Positions 8,847 through 17,404 of a DNA stretch of 43,010 nucleotides are shown in pieces. Position 1 is the stretch's first letter. Each line of letters opens with the position of its first letter. This stretch comes from an uncultured Flavobacteriaceae bacterium (lineage in GTDB: Bacteria > Bacteroidota > Bacteroidia > Flavobacteriales > Flavobacteriaceae): positions 1-43,010 of the forward strand of contig CAJWAA010000017.1 in the NCBI GenBank assembly GCA_913020295.1, written 5' to 3'. Under the pieces are notes generated by a model. That model was given only the letters and a program-made list of their open reading frames with translations. It searched no databases and was not told the DNA's origin. Position numbers and translations under genes: made by a program.

Positions 8847-10013
8847 TTATTTAATATTAATTTGTATAGGATTTTCAATTTTTATTGACAAGTCCTCAAG
8901 ATAATTTTCCCATGCTTGATGGTCCGAAAATTGTTTACTTTCAGACCAATAAAAGCCTACATAATAAATCAATGAATTATTAAGAACTTTGAGATCTAAA
9001 AACACATGGTTTTGATCCTTTATTTGTGGATTATATAGATGTTGGCTTTTGAAATGCTTTTGGGGTGTCAAAATTGCATTACTCAGTATTGTTTCAAAAT
9101 GATTTTGTTTAAAAATAAGTAGATTATCTCTATCTATAATGGTGCCGTTGTTTTCCTGCAATGAAATTCCAGCAGCAATTTGATCTGTACCCTCAATGGA
9201 GACCTCAATTTTCATCAGATTATTTCCATAATCCAAACTAATGGTTTTTTGTTCTTTGATCATTCCTTTAGGCCCTCTCCAATTGGCATAATCCAATTGA
9301 AAAAGTGTTCGTAAAGGTCCCGTGCTAAGGGTTTTATGGTTCGTAAAATTTTTTGAAACGAAATATTGATTATCTTCTTCCTTGATGGCCAGACCACCGG
9401 CACCCCTGCTAATGCCTACATGATAGTTATCCAACCCTTCTCCATGATCCTCGTGATAACTAATGCCTAGCTCTTCACTTGCTTTGTACCATTTATTGAT
9501 AACTGGATAATTAACCTTTTTCAACCAGCAATCGATACCACTTGAGATGATTCCTCCAGCTTTTCCCTCTTCTACCAAAGCTTGAGCAGCAGGACCATAA
9601 GTTCTAAAAGCAACCCTGTCATTTTCCCAAGTGTAATCGTCAATTCGGGTGGGTACAATTCTGGAATAACAGTATTCTATAGCTTCAGGAAGCTCCAACT
9701 GTTCTTTCAAATGATAAATCTTTTCAGATGAAGGAGCCATTTGAGGTTGAAAAATGAGTTGATCCATTTTTCCATCTTGATCTAAATCTATGAGTTGAGT
9801 AATCAAGAAAGTGTTTTTGGAAGGGTCATAAACGCCAATATTTTCAATATTAGCGGATAAATTCTCAGGCAAATCTGTTATCGAAATCTCAATGGTTTCA
9901 TTTTTACGCTCAACACTCAGGTTATTGGTTAAGTGAATCGTTACAGGAGGAGCATTACATGATCCCAAAAGAGAGATTAGCCCTAAAAGTGGAATGGATT
10001 TACTAAATTTCAT
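8847..10013 (-). CDS. DUF4861-family lipoprotein of unknown function
   Basis: A 388-residue protein with lipobox LGSC (Cys19), so probably membrane-anchored in the periplasm or outer membrane. The sequence is beta-rich, with conserved-looking stretches GLDNYHVGISRGAGGLAI and DQDGKMDQLIF (calcium-loop-like). It resembles the DUF4861 family found in polysaccharide utilization loci of Bacteroidota; no activity is known to me. It is embedded between the TRAP transporter genes and kdgK in the uronate operon, 26 bases after dctM. This placement suggests a periplasmic step on a uronate or oligouronate before uptake, but that is inference. Confidence 0.75.
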   Translation of the reverse strand: MKFSKSIPLLGLISLLGSCNAPPVTIHLTNNLSVERKNETIEISITDLPENLSANIENIGVYDPSKNTFLITQLIDLDQDGKMDQLIFQPQMAPSSEKIYHLKEQLELPEAIEYCYSRIVPTRIDDYTWENDRVAFRTYGPAAQALVEEGKAGGIISSGIDCWLKKVNYPVINKWYKASEELGISYHEDHGEGLDNYHVGISRGAGGLAIKEEDNQYFVSKNFTNHKTLSTGPLRTLFQLDYANWRGPKGMIKEQKTISLDYGNNLMKIEVSIEGTDQIAAGISLQENNGTIIDRDNLLIFKQNHFETILSNAILTPQKHFKSQHLYNPQIKDQNHVFLDLKVLNNSLIYYVGFYWSESKQFSDHQAWENYLEDLSIKIENPIQINIK

Positions 10014-10039
10014 AGTCTTGTTTTAGTGTTTGAATTTTT

Positions 10040-11338
10040 TTAGACTCCAAATAATTCAGGTAACCACAGGCTTAACTGGGGGATATAAGTCACCAAAAAT
10101 AATGATAAAATCATAACTAAGAATAGTGGAATCAGAGGTTTAATAACTTTTGTTATGGTGGTTTTTGCAATGCCTACTCCAACAAACAATACGGAGCCTA
10201 CTGGAGGTGTACAAAGTCCAATACAAAGATTGAGCATCAGAACGATCCCAAAATGTGTTGGATCCATTCCCAAAGCAGTAACAACAGGTAGGAAAATAGG
10301 TGTAAAAATCAATACTGCCGGAGTAGCATCCATAAAAACACCCACTGCCAGAAGAATCAAATTGATCATCAAAAGAATTACGATCTTATTGTCACTGATT
10401 GACAACAGGGCATTACTGATTTCTTGTGGAATATTCTCATAGGACAATACCCACGACATACACATGGAAGCCCCGATCAGTAGCATTACAATAGCTGTAG
10501 TTTCTGAAGATTCCAATATTACTTTAGGAAGATCTTTAAATGTAAGTTCTTTATAATAAAAAGATAACAATACAGTATAAAGCACTGCCACGGCAGAAGC
10601 CTCTGTGGCAGTAAAAATACCAGCAATAATTCCACCGATTACGATCACCAATAGAAGTAAGCTGGGAAATGCATCAATAAATTTCACAAAAACATCTTTC
10701 AAAGAAGAACGTTTTCCAACAGGATAGTTATTTTTCTTGGCCCAAATCATAGCAACGATCATCATAAACAAACCGGTTAGAATACCGGGAATATAACCGG
10801 CCAAGAATAAAGCGGCAATAGAAACTCCACCACTGGCCAAAGAATAAACAATTAAAGTGTTACTGGGAGGGATAACTAAGCCGGTAGTGGACGAGGTAAT
10901 GTTTACGGCAGCGCCAAACTCCTTGGAGTAACCTTCTTTTTCCATTTCAGGGCCCAAAATGGTTCCCATTGCAGAAGCAGAGGCCATAGCAGATCCGGCA
11001 ATGGCTCCCATTAACATGGCGGATACAATATTTATCAATGCCAACCCACCCGGTAAAAATCCGACCAAAGTTTTGGCAAAGGAGATCAATCGATCAGCAA
11101 TACCCCCCTTACTCATTATTTGTCCTGAAAGTATGAAAAAAGGTATGGCTAAAAGTGCAAAACTGTCCAATCCGGTGGCAATCCGTTGTGAGACTGTAGT
11201 GGTTGCTGCAGAAAACGGCATGGCTGCCATCAGGGTAAACATTGACGACATAGCAATACACCAAGCTACAGGTACCCCTAAAACTAAAAGAATCAAAAAA
11301 CTAAAAACTAATATAATAACGGGTAAAAATTCAATCAT
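10040..11338 (-). CDS. dctM: TRAP transporter large permease (DctM-like)
   Basis: A 432-residue inner-membrane protein with many hydrophobic segments, matching the DctM family length and hallmark sequences such as LAIPFFILSGQIMSKGG and NLCIGLCTPPVGSVLF. With DctQ and DctP it forms a sodium-coupled, binding-protein-dependent secondary transporter for organic acids. Its start overlaps the end of dctQ by 4 bases, indicating translational coupling. Its position among uronate genes makes a hexuronate or unsaturated-uronate substrate likely; TRAP systems for glucuronate/galacturonate are established in proteobacteria. Confidence 0.93.
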   Translation of the reverse strand: MIEFLPVIILVFSFLILLVLGVPVAWCIAMSSMFTLMAAMPFSAATTTVSQRIATGLDSFALLAIPFFILSGQIMSKGGIADRLISFAKTLVGFLPGGLALINIVSAMLMGAIAGSAMASASAMGTILGPEMEKEGYSKEFGAAVNITSSTTGLVIPPSNTLIVYSLASGGVSIAALFLAGYIPGILTGLFMMIVAMIWAKKNNYPVGKRSSLKDVFVKFIDAFPSLLLLVIVIGGIIAGIFTATEASAVAVLYTVLLSFYYKELTFKDLPKVILESSETTAIVMLLIGASMCMSWVLSYENIPQEISNALLSISDNKIVILLMINLILLAVGVFMDATPAVLIFTPIFLPVVTALGMDPTHFGIVLMLNLCIGLCTPPVGSVLFVGVGIAKTTITKVIKPLIPLFLVMILSLFLVTYIPQLSLWLPELFGV

Positions 11339-11799
11339 TGTGCCTGTTTTTTTAAGTCTAAAATTTTATAAAAGATTATTAGCACTCCACTGATAGGAAT
11401 AACCGAATAAACCAATCCCAAAGGGATTTTTAATGATGGAGAAAGTTGTTCTAATACCAAAGTAATGTATACCAACCTCACCCCTCCTATGAACATGCCT
11501 AAAATTGCAAAAGTCAATATGGTAAGATTAATAAAGGTCTGTACTCTTTTGAGGTTTGGGGGACTTAATTTTTCGGAAAAATAGGTTATAGCAACGTGGT
11601 TGCCTTTTCCAGCAACGTAGGCAGCACCCAATACACCAACCCATATCATCAGATAACGTGCCAACTCATCTGTAAAAGAACTGGGATTGGCAAGTACATA
11701 ACGTGAAAAGACTTGCCACAAAACATTGATAACCATCATGGACATAATAACCACAAGTATCTTTTCTAAAATAGAATCTATCTGAGCTCTTAATTTCAT
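11335..11799 (-). CDS. dctQ: TRAP transporter small permease (DctQ-like)
   Basis: A 154-residue membrane protein with about four hydrophobic segments and the DctQ-typical region SSFTDELARYLMIWVGVLGAA, followed by KGNHVAITYF. It partners DctM and DctP in the TRAP complex. It starts one base after dctP ends and overlaps dctM by 4 bases. Length matches the family. The conserved surroundings make the assignment firm although DctQ proteins diverge in sequence. Confidence 0.9.
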   Translation of the reverse strand: MKLRAQIDSILEKILVVIMSMMVINVLWQVFSRYVLANPSSFTDELARYLMIWVGVLGAAYVAGKGNHVAITYFSEKLSPPNLKRVQTFINLTILTFAILGMFIGGVRLVYITLVLEQLSPSLKIPLGLVYSVIPISGVLIIFYKILDLKKQAQ

Positions 11800-11800
11800 T

Positions 11801-12778
11801 TTACTTGGTATTTTTTATTTTTTCGATAAACGACTTAATCATTGGATCCTGGCCATATTTATCCTCAACAGACTTTGATTTATTTACAAATAAAGATTTG
11901 TCTGGATAATTTACTTGAACTCCAGCTGCCTTCACAGCTTCTAAAGACTCTTGCTCTGAGACCATCCAAAGTCTTCTTTGCTCAATAACTGATAGATTCA
12001 TTGCTTCTTGGATCCACATTTGCTCTTGATTGCTCAATGAATTCCATATATGAGTACTCATTAAGACTACATCAGGTATAACAGTATGCTCGTCAATAGT
12101 GTAAAATTTACAAACTTCATAGTGTCTCGAAAGGTAAAAACTAGGAGGATTATTTTCTGCTCCGTCAACAACGCCCTGTTGTAAAGCGGTATAGAGCTCT
12201 CCCCAAGAGATAGGTGTAGGTGATCCACCAAGCGACTTTACCATATCAATTGCAGTTTGACTTTCTTGAACTCTAATTTTAAGTCCATCGAGATCCTCTG
12301 GTTTATTCAAAGGCTGATCTATAGTATAAAAACTTCTACTTCCTGAATCGTAATATCCTAAACCTTTTAACCAAAACTTTTCAGTGCCGTTGAGTAGCTC
12401 TTTTCCTACAGGACCATCTAGGACATCAAAAACATGCTCTTTATCTCTAAATAAGTAAGGAATACCAAATACTTTAATACTAGGAGAAAAATTCTCCAAA
12501 ACAGCCGCCGAAGTTTTTGTCATATCTAGGCTTCCTATTTGAAGTAATTCAATTAATTGACGTTCAGAGCCTAGTTGTTGACTCGGATAAATTTGAACTT
12601 TAAACCTACCACCTGAAATCTCCTCTAATTTTTCTCCAAAGAAAACCATTCCCTGGTGGACTGAATGACTATTACTCAGCCCATGCCCCAAACGTAAAAT
12701 TTTGGTAGAATTAATTTGATTACAGGATATAAAACTAAAAAACCAAAAAAATCCTAAAAGTAATTTTAAATAAAACAT
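11801..12778 (-). CDS. dctP: TRAP transporter substrate-binding protein (DctP), predicted lipoprotein
   Basis: A 325-residue periplasmic receptor of the DctP family. The signal sequence ends FISC, so Cys19 may be lipidated and tether the receptor to a membrane. Landmarks are LRLGHGLSNSHSVHQG at the mature N-terminus and LDGLKIRVQES, whose Arg169 corresponds to the arginine that normally binds the substrate carboxylate. GVVDGAENNP also matches the family. Expected ligands are uronates, given the surrounding genes. Its ATG overlaps the stop codon of the glucuronate isomerase gene by one base, showing tight coupling between transport and catabolism. Confidence 0.92.
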   Translation of the reverse strand: MFYLKLLLGFFWFFSFISCNQINSTKILRLGHGLSNSHSVHQGMVFFGEKLEEISGGRFKVQIYPSQQLGSERQLIELLQIGSLDMTKTSAAVLENFSPSIKVFGIPYLFRDKEHVFDVLDGPVGKELLNGTEKFWLKGLGYYDSGSRSFYTIDQPLNKPEDLDGLKIRVQESQTAIDMVKSLGGSPTPISWGELYTALQQGVVDGAENNPPSFYLSRHYEVCKFYTIDEHTVIPDVVLMSTHIWNSLSNQEQMWIQEAMNLSVIEQRRLWMVSEQESLEAVKAAGVQVNYPDKSLFVNKSKSVEDKYGQDPMIKSFIEKIKNTK

Positions 12779-14190
12779 TAGTTTTTGTGATTTATAAATT
12801 CTTTCAAATTGTTATAACAAATATTTTCCACCATTTTTCCAAAAAATGGAAGATCATTGGGCAAAAGCCCTTTTTCAATATCATCTCCTATCATATTACA
12901 CAGCAATCTTCTGAAATACTCATGTCGTGGGAAAGAAAGAAAGCTACGACTATCTGTCAACATCCCTATGAATTTGGATAAAAGTCCCATGTTAGATAAG
13001 GTTTTCAACTGTAATTCCATACCATCTTTCTGGTCTAAAAACCACCAAGCAGTTCCCCATTGAATCTCAACTTTATCGTTGTTGAAATTTCCAGGCATAG
13101 TCGCAAATACCTCATTCATTGATGGGTTTAAGTTGTAAAGTATAGTATTTGTGAGTTTGTTATTATCATTTAGCATTCCCAGAAGTTTGGAAAGATTTTT
13201 GGCTTGAGCAAAATCTCCAATAGAGTCACATCCCACATCGGCTCCTAACTGCCTTTTTAATTTTTGATTGTTCCCTCTCAAGGCCCCCAAATGTAATTGC
13301 TGTGTCCACCCAAAGTCGGAATACATTTCAAATAGTTCGTACAATACACATGAATTAAAAAGGCTTGCTTCCTGAACTGTGGGGAGACTACCTGAGAGTC
13401 GTTTTTCTAAAACATTGTTAGCTTTGGCATGTGTAAAGTCAATTGCATGAGTAAACTCTAATCCATGATCAGATATTCTACATCCGTTTTGATGAAAATA
13501 TTTGATCCTGGATTTTAGTGACTCAAACAAACTGTTCAGATCCTTGATTTCAGTATTGGATGAATTGCCCAAGGACTCTATATAATCCAAATATTGTGAT
13601 TCCTGAATGCCAAAAATTTTATCGGGTCTAAAACCAGGTAAAACCTCAGGGCCTGGTTCTTTACTAACTGCAATTTTTTGATGATAAGAAAGATCGTCAA
13701 TTGGGTCATCTGTTGTACACAACATTTCAACTTTCATATCATTGAGCAAAACTTTGGGGGTAATATCCAATAATTGCCGATTGGTATCCTCAAAAATTGC
13801 ACTCGAAGTAGAGGGCTGGAGTATAGTTTTGATCCCGAAGTACCGCTCCAACTCCAAGTGGGTCCAGTGAAAAAGTGGATTCCCAACAGTAAAGGGAACA
13901 GTGTAAGCCCAATGATCAAACTTTTCCTTGTTGCTTACATCTTTTCCAGTAATAAATTTTTCAGGGACTCCAAGGCTTCGCATAGCCCTCCATTTATAAT
14001 GATCCCCATCCAACCAAATTTCATTGATACCCTCAAAGGGCTGATTGGCAGCAATCACATCCGGAGGCAAGTGATTGTGATAGTCTATAATGGGCATAGA
14101 TACTGCATAATCAAAATAAAGTCTTACTGCAGTTTTATTGTGCAGTAAAAAGTTTTCATTGATGAATGTCTCCGTGTTGTTGAATTCCAA
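12778..14190 (-). CDS. uxaC: Glucuronate (uronate) isomerase
   Basis: A 470-residue enzyme of the UxaC family, isomerising D-glucuronate to D-fructuronate (and galacturonate to tagaturonate). The metal-binding start of the barrel is visible as DYHNHLPP (His38, His40), with EIWLDGDHYKWRAMRSLGV and the conserved QLHLGALRGNN following. Length is the family norm. Because uxuA and a fructuronate reductase follow, and no UxaA/UxaB genes are seen, the glucuronate branch is the likely one here. It is 2 bases from uxuA and overlaps dctP by one base. Confidence 0.95.
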   Translation of the reverse strand: MEFNNTETFINENFLLHNKTAVRLYFDYAVSMPIIDYHNHLPPDVIAANQPFEGINEIWLDGDHYKWRAMRSLGVPEKFITGKDVSNKEKFDHWAYTVPFTVGNPLFHWTHLELERYFGIKTILQPSTSSAIFEDTNRQLLDITPKVLLNDMKVEMLCTTDDPIDDLSYHQKIAVSKEPGPEVLPGFRPDKIFGIQESQYLDYIESLGNSSNTEIKDLNSLFESLKSRIKYFHQNGCRISDHGLEFTHAIDFTHAKANNVLEKRLSGSLPTVQEASLFNSCVLYELFEMYSDFGWTQQLHLGALRGNNQKLKRQLGADVGCDSIGDFAQAKNLSKLLGMLNDNNKLTNTILYNLNPSMNEVFATMPGNFNNDKVEIQWGTAWWFLDQKDGMELQLKTLSNMGLLSKFIGMLTDSRSFLSFPRHEYFRRLLCNMIGDDIEKGLLPNDLPFFGKMVENICYNNLKEFINHKN

Positions 14191-14192
14191 AA

Positions 14193-15377
14193 TTAAATCA
14201 TTTTATTGATGCCCCATTCGAGTCCTCTTAGCTCTGCCAATCCTCTTAGCCTTCCTATGGCTGAATAACCAGGATTAATTTTCGGTTTTATAAGATCGTC
14301 CAGCATTTGATGTCCATGATCTGGGCGCATAGGTATTGAAGCATCTTTTCGATTCTCGTCAGCCCTTCTGCGCTGTTCCTTAATGACTCTTGTAATAATT
14401 TCAAACATATCTACATCCCCTGTCAAGTGATCAGCCTCATAAAAATTACCGTATGCATCCCGTTTGGTACTTCTGAGGTGTAAAAAGTGAACACGGTCTG
14501 CAAAAGCATCAAAAATTGCAGGGAGATCGTTATCTGCTCTTACCCCCAATGAACCAGTGCAAAAGGTAATCCCGTTGGATATTGGAGTCACCTGATCAAA
14601 AATATGTTGATAATCTTCTTTGGTACTCACAATTCTAGGTAAACCCAGGAGGGTAAATGGTGGATCATCAGGATGAATACACATCCTTATACCTAGTTCT
14701 TCTGCCAAAGGAATGATCTCTTTTAAAAATTGTACTAAGTGAGAACGCAATTTATCTGAATCGATTCCTTTATATGTATTTAACATGGCCTTAAACTCCT
14801 CCATAGAGTATGCCTCCTCTGAGCCAGGTAAACCTTTAAGCATATTGTCAGATATTCGTTTAATTTCTTGGGGGGATAGGCTCTTAAATTGATTTCTCGC
14901 TTGTTCAACTTCTTCAGGTGTATAATCTTTTTCTGCCCACTCACGATTAAGAATATAGAGGTCAAAAACCCTTAATTCGGAAGCATTGAATTCCAAGGCC
15001 AGTGAGCCATCATCCATAGTCATATCCAGTCGAGTCCTAGTCCAATCAAGTATGGGCATAAAGTTGTAACATACTACGTACACACCGCAAGACGCCAAAT
15101 TTTTCAAGCTGATCTTGTAGTTTTCGATGAGTTGTTCAAAATCTGCACTTCTAGTTTTTATTTTTTCGTGAACTGGTAGTGACTCTACAACATCCCAATT
15201 GAGTCCAGCATTTTCGATTTCATTTTTTCTTTTTTGTATTTCCACTACAGACCAAACATCGCCGTTGGGTATGTGATGGAGGGCATTGACAATACCCGAT
15301 GCACCTGCTTGCCTCACATCTGAGAGACTAACAGGATCTTTTGGTCCATACCAACGCCAAGTTTGTGTCATTTTCAT
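14193..15377 (-). CDS. uxuA: Mannonate dehydratase
   Basis: A 394-residue member of the UxuA family, dehydrating D-mannonate to KDG. The N-terminus [16 protein letters not shown] resembles E. coli UxuA closely, so the third codon (ATG at 15371) may be the true start rather than 15377. Metal-site and active-site segments [22 protein letters not shown] and [12 protein letters not shown] are present. With the neighbouring UxaC and fructuronate reductase it completes glucuronate to KDG. The gene lies 9 bases after the SDR gene and 2 bases before uxaC. Confidence 0.95.
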   Translation of the reverse strand: MKMTQTWRWYGPKDPVSLSDVRQAGASGIVNALHHIPNGDVWSVVEIQKRKNEIENAGLNWDVVESLPVHEKIKTRSADFEQLIENYKISLKNLASCGVYVVCYNFMPILDWTRTRLDMTMDDGSLALEFNASELRVFDLYILNREWAEKDYTPEEVEQARNQFKSLSPQEIKRISDNMLKGLPGSEEAYSMEEFKAMLNTYKGIDSDKLRSHLVQFLKEIIPLAEELGIRMCIHPDDPPFTLLGLPRIVSTKEDYQHIFDQVTPISNGITFCTGSLGVRADNDLPAIFDAFADRVHFLHLRSTKRDAYGNFYEADHLTGDVDMFEIITRVIKEQRRRADENRKDASIPMRPDHGHQMLDDLIKPKINPGYSAIGRLRGLAELRGLEWGINKMI

Positions 15378-15386
15378 ATAAATAAA

Positions 15387-16202
15387 TTAAACCCCACTGA
15401 AGGCACTAAAGCCCCCGTCTATGGGAAGTACAACTCCAGTTATAAATTGAGCGGCATCACTGCACAGGAAATGAATTGCCCCATTAAGCTCTGCGGCTTC
15501 TCCAAATCTTTTCATGGGTGTATTCCTGATTATGGTATCCCCCCTTTCAGTGTATGAACCATCTTGATTTAATAGCAATCTTCTGTTTTGATTCCCAACG
15601 AAAAATCCTGGTGCAATTGCGTTTACACGAACACCAGGACCAAACTTATGAGCCATTTCCACGGCCATCCAGCGAGTAAAGTTTTCTATTCCTGCTTTTG
15701 AGGCAGAATAGCCCACCACACGTGTTATAACCCTATCAACGCTCATGGAGGAGTAATTGATGATGGAACCACTATTTTGATCGGCCATGATCTTACCAAA
15801 AACCAAAGAGGGAATAACAGAGCCATTGAGGTTTAACTCAGTGACCTTATTAAAATCATCCAAAGACAAATCAAAAATTGTTTGATCTACTCCGATAGTC
15901 GCACCGGGCATATTACCTCCAGCTGCATTTAACAGTATGTCAATTCTTCCCCACTTTTTTAAAATTTCTTTACTAACGTCTTCCATGGATTTTTTGGACA
16001 GAACATTCGCAGAAAAGCCAATGGCCATTCCTCCCTCTTTCTCAATCGCATCTACGGTTCGTTGAGCAGATTCTTGAGTAAGGTCAAGAATTACAATCTT
16101 TACCCCTGATTGAGATAAACTTTGTGCAATACATCCACCCAGTGCTCCTCCTCCTCCGGTAATGACTGCAACCCTATCGTTTAAATTAAAGTTTGGTTTC
16201 AT
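15387..16202 (-). CDS. SDR-type D-mannonate oxidoreductase / fructuronate reductase
   Basis: A 271-residue short-chain dehydrogenase with cofactor motif TGGGGALG (residues 15-22), NAAGGNMPG and the catalytic Ser152, Tyr165 and Lys169 (YSASK). It is not homologous to the long-chain UxuB of E. coli. SDR proteins of this type substitute for UxuB beside uxuA in many Bacteroidota and Firmicutes, reducing fructuronate to mannonate. The assignment depends on context: it is directly followed by uxuA and uxaC. A different uronate or aldonate substrate is possible. Confidence 0.85.
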   Translation of the reverse strand: MKPNFNLNDRVAVITGGGGALGGCIAQSLSQSGVKIVILDLTQESAQRTVDAIEKEGGMAIGFSANVLSKKSMEDVSKEILKKWGRIDILLNAAGGNMPGATIGVDQTIFDLSLDDFNKVTELNLNGSVIPSLVFGKIMADQNSGSIINYSSMSVDRVITRVVGYSASKAGIENFTRWMAVEMAHKFGPGVRVNAIAPGFFVGNQNRRLLLNQDGSYTERGDTIIRNTPMKRFGEAAELNGAIHFLCSDAAQFITGVVLPIDGGFSAFSGV

Positions 16203-16210
16203 TTATTTTA

Positions 16211-17398
16211 TTAAAGTATGTAATTAGTATCATCCCAGTATACAGTTTCTTTAGTATCCATCGCCCTAATACCCATTTCTACGGCATAAGCTGCTTTGGC
16301 TCCAGTAGTTACTCCTGAAAGAGGTGCTTTATTGTTAATTATGGAATCTCTAAAATCTATAAGGGCTTGTTTAGTGGGATCAATGTGTTTGATATCTAAG
16401 GGTATCCCTTTGCCTTGTGTCCAATTTGTGGTCGCACCCGATACCCCATCGACATCCCCGTACTCAGGCTTGTACGTTCCCTCCGGGTAAAACCACGCAT
16501 TATCATAAAAAATAGTCAGAGTACCTTTGTCTCCCATTACCATAATTTTATAGTCGTCCTTAGCATTGGATGTCAAGCAAGTATATGTGGCTTTAACCCC
16601 TTCAGGATATTCATAAACTACTTTGGTATTGTCATAAGTTTCCCTTCCGTCTCTCCAGTAATCGATTCCCCCCATACCTATAGCTATTTTTGGGGTGGCT
16701 TGAAGAATCCAATTGGCAAAGTCAATTTGGTGAGAACTTAATTCTGCCAAAAGTCCAAAGGAATACTCCCTATACATTCTCCAATTGATTTGACGCTCCA
16801 GGGAGGGATCGGGAACAGACCTCCTCCAATTACCGTTTCGATTCCACTGGGCCTCTATGGAAACAATTTTTCCTACTTTACCGTCTGAAATCATATCAAC
16901 CAATTTAGTGTAAAGCCTTGAACTATGGTACTGATGTCCGGTTTGAAAAATTTTGTTGGAAGTTTTACATTTGTTGACAACGCGAGCAGTAGCATCCGCT
17001 CCTTTAGCTAAAGTTTTTTCACAATATACATGTTTGTCGGCATCTAATGCATCTACTGCAATTATATCGTGACTGTTTAATGGGGTAGAAATAATTACTC
17101 CATCAATTTTTTTATTATCTAATAGTTTTTGATAATCGTTGTAGGCTTTAGCATTTTTATTGTTTTTGATCAGATCAAATCCTTCCTCTAGTCTGAAGGG
17201 TATGGTATCACAAACACCAATTACATTATAACCTTCGAGATTATTGAGCAGTTTAATAATTCCCTTTCCTCTTCCTCCAGTTCCAATTACTCCAATATTT
17301 AAAGTATTACTAAGATTCAAATTAGCAATCAAATTAGGCGCTAAAACAGTTCCTAAAAATATTCCACCTGAATTTCGAATAAAATGCTTTCGTTTCAT
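16211..17398 (-). CDS. Gfo/Idh/MocA-family oxidoreductase with Tat-like leader
   Basis: A 395-residue protein with a Rossmann domain, GVIGTGGRGKG at residues 36-46, and the C-terminal alpha/beta domain of the Gfo/Idh/MocA family. The usual EKP motif is altered to EKT (Glu127-Lys128-Thr129). The first 25 residues, MKRKHFIRNSGGIFLGTVLA, look like a degenerate twin-arginine leader (Lys-Arg-Lys rather than Arg-Arg), implying possible export with bound cofactor. Substrate is unknown; it is the second gene of the uronate operon. It could oxidise or epimerise a periplasmic sugar acid or glycoside. Relatives include GH109-type glycosidases, but that specificity cannot be read here. Confidence 0.85.
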   Translation of the reverse strand: MKRKHFIRNSGGIFLGTVLAPNLIANLNLSNTLNIGVIGTGGRGKGIIKLLNNLEGYNVIGVCDTIPFRLEEGFDLIKNNKNAKAYNDYQKLLDNKKIDGVIISTPLNSHDIIAVDALDADKHVYCEKTLAKGADATARVVNKCKTSNKIFQTGHQYHSSRLYTKLVDMISDGKVGKIVSIEAQWNRNGNWRRSVPDPSLERQINWRMYREYSFGLLAELSSHQIDFANWILQATPKIAIGMGGIDYWRDGRETYDNTKVVYEYPEGVKATYTCLTSNAKDDYKIMVMGDKGTLTIFYDNAWFYPEGTYKPEYGDVDGVSGATTNWTQGKGIPLDIKHIDPTKQALIDFRDSIINNKAPLSGVTTGAKAAYAVEMGIRAMDTKETVYWDDTNYIL

Positions 17399-17404
17399 AG
17401 AAAA

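Noticed and set aside
8843-8878. N-terminal extension of KdgK from an earlier ATG
   Set aside because: It would overlap the DUF4861 gene and adds residues not seen before the family start MKKVVTFGEIMLRL.
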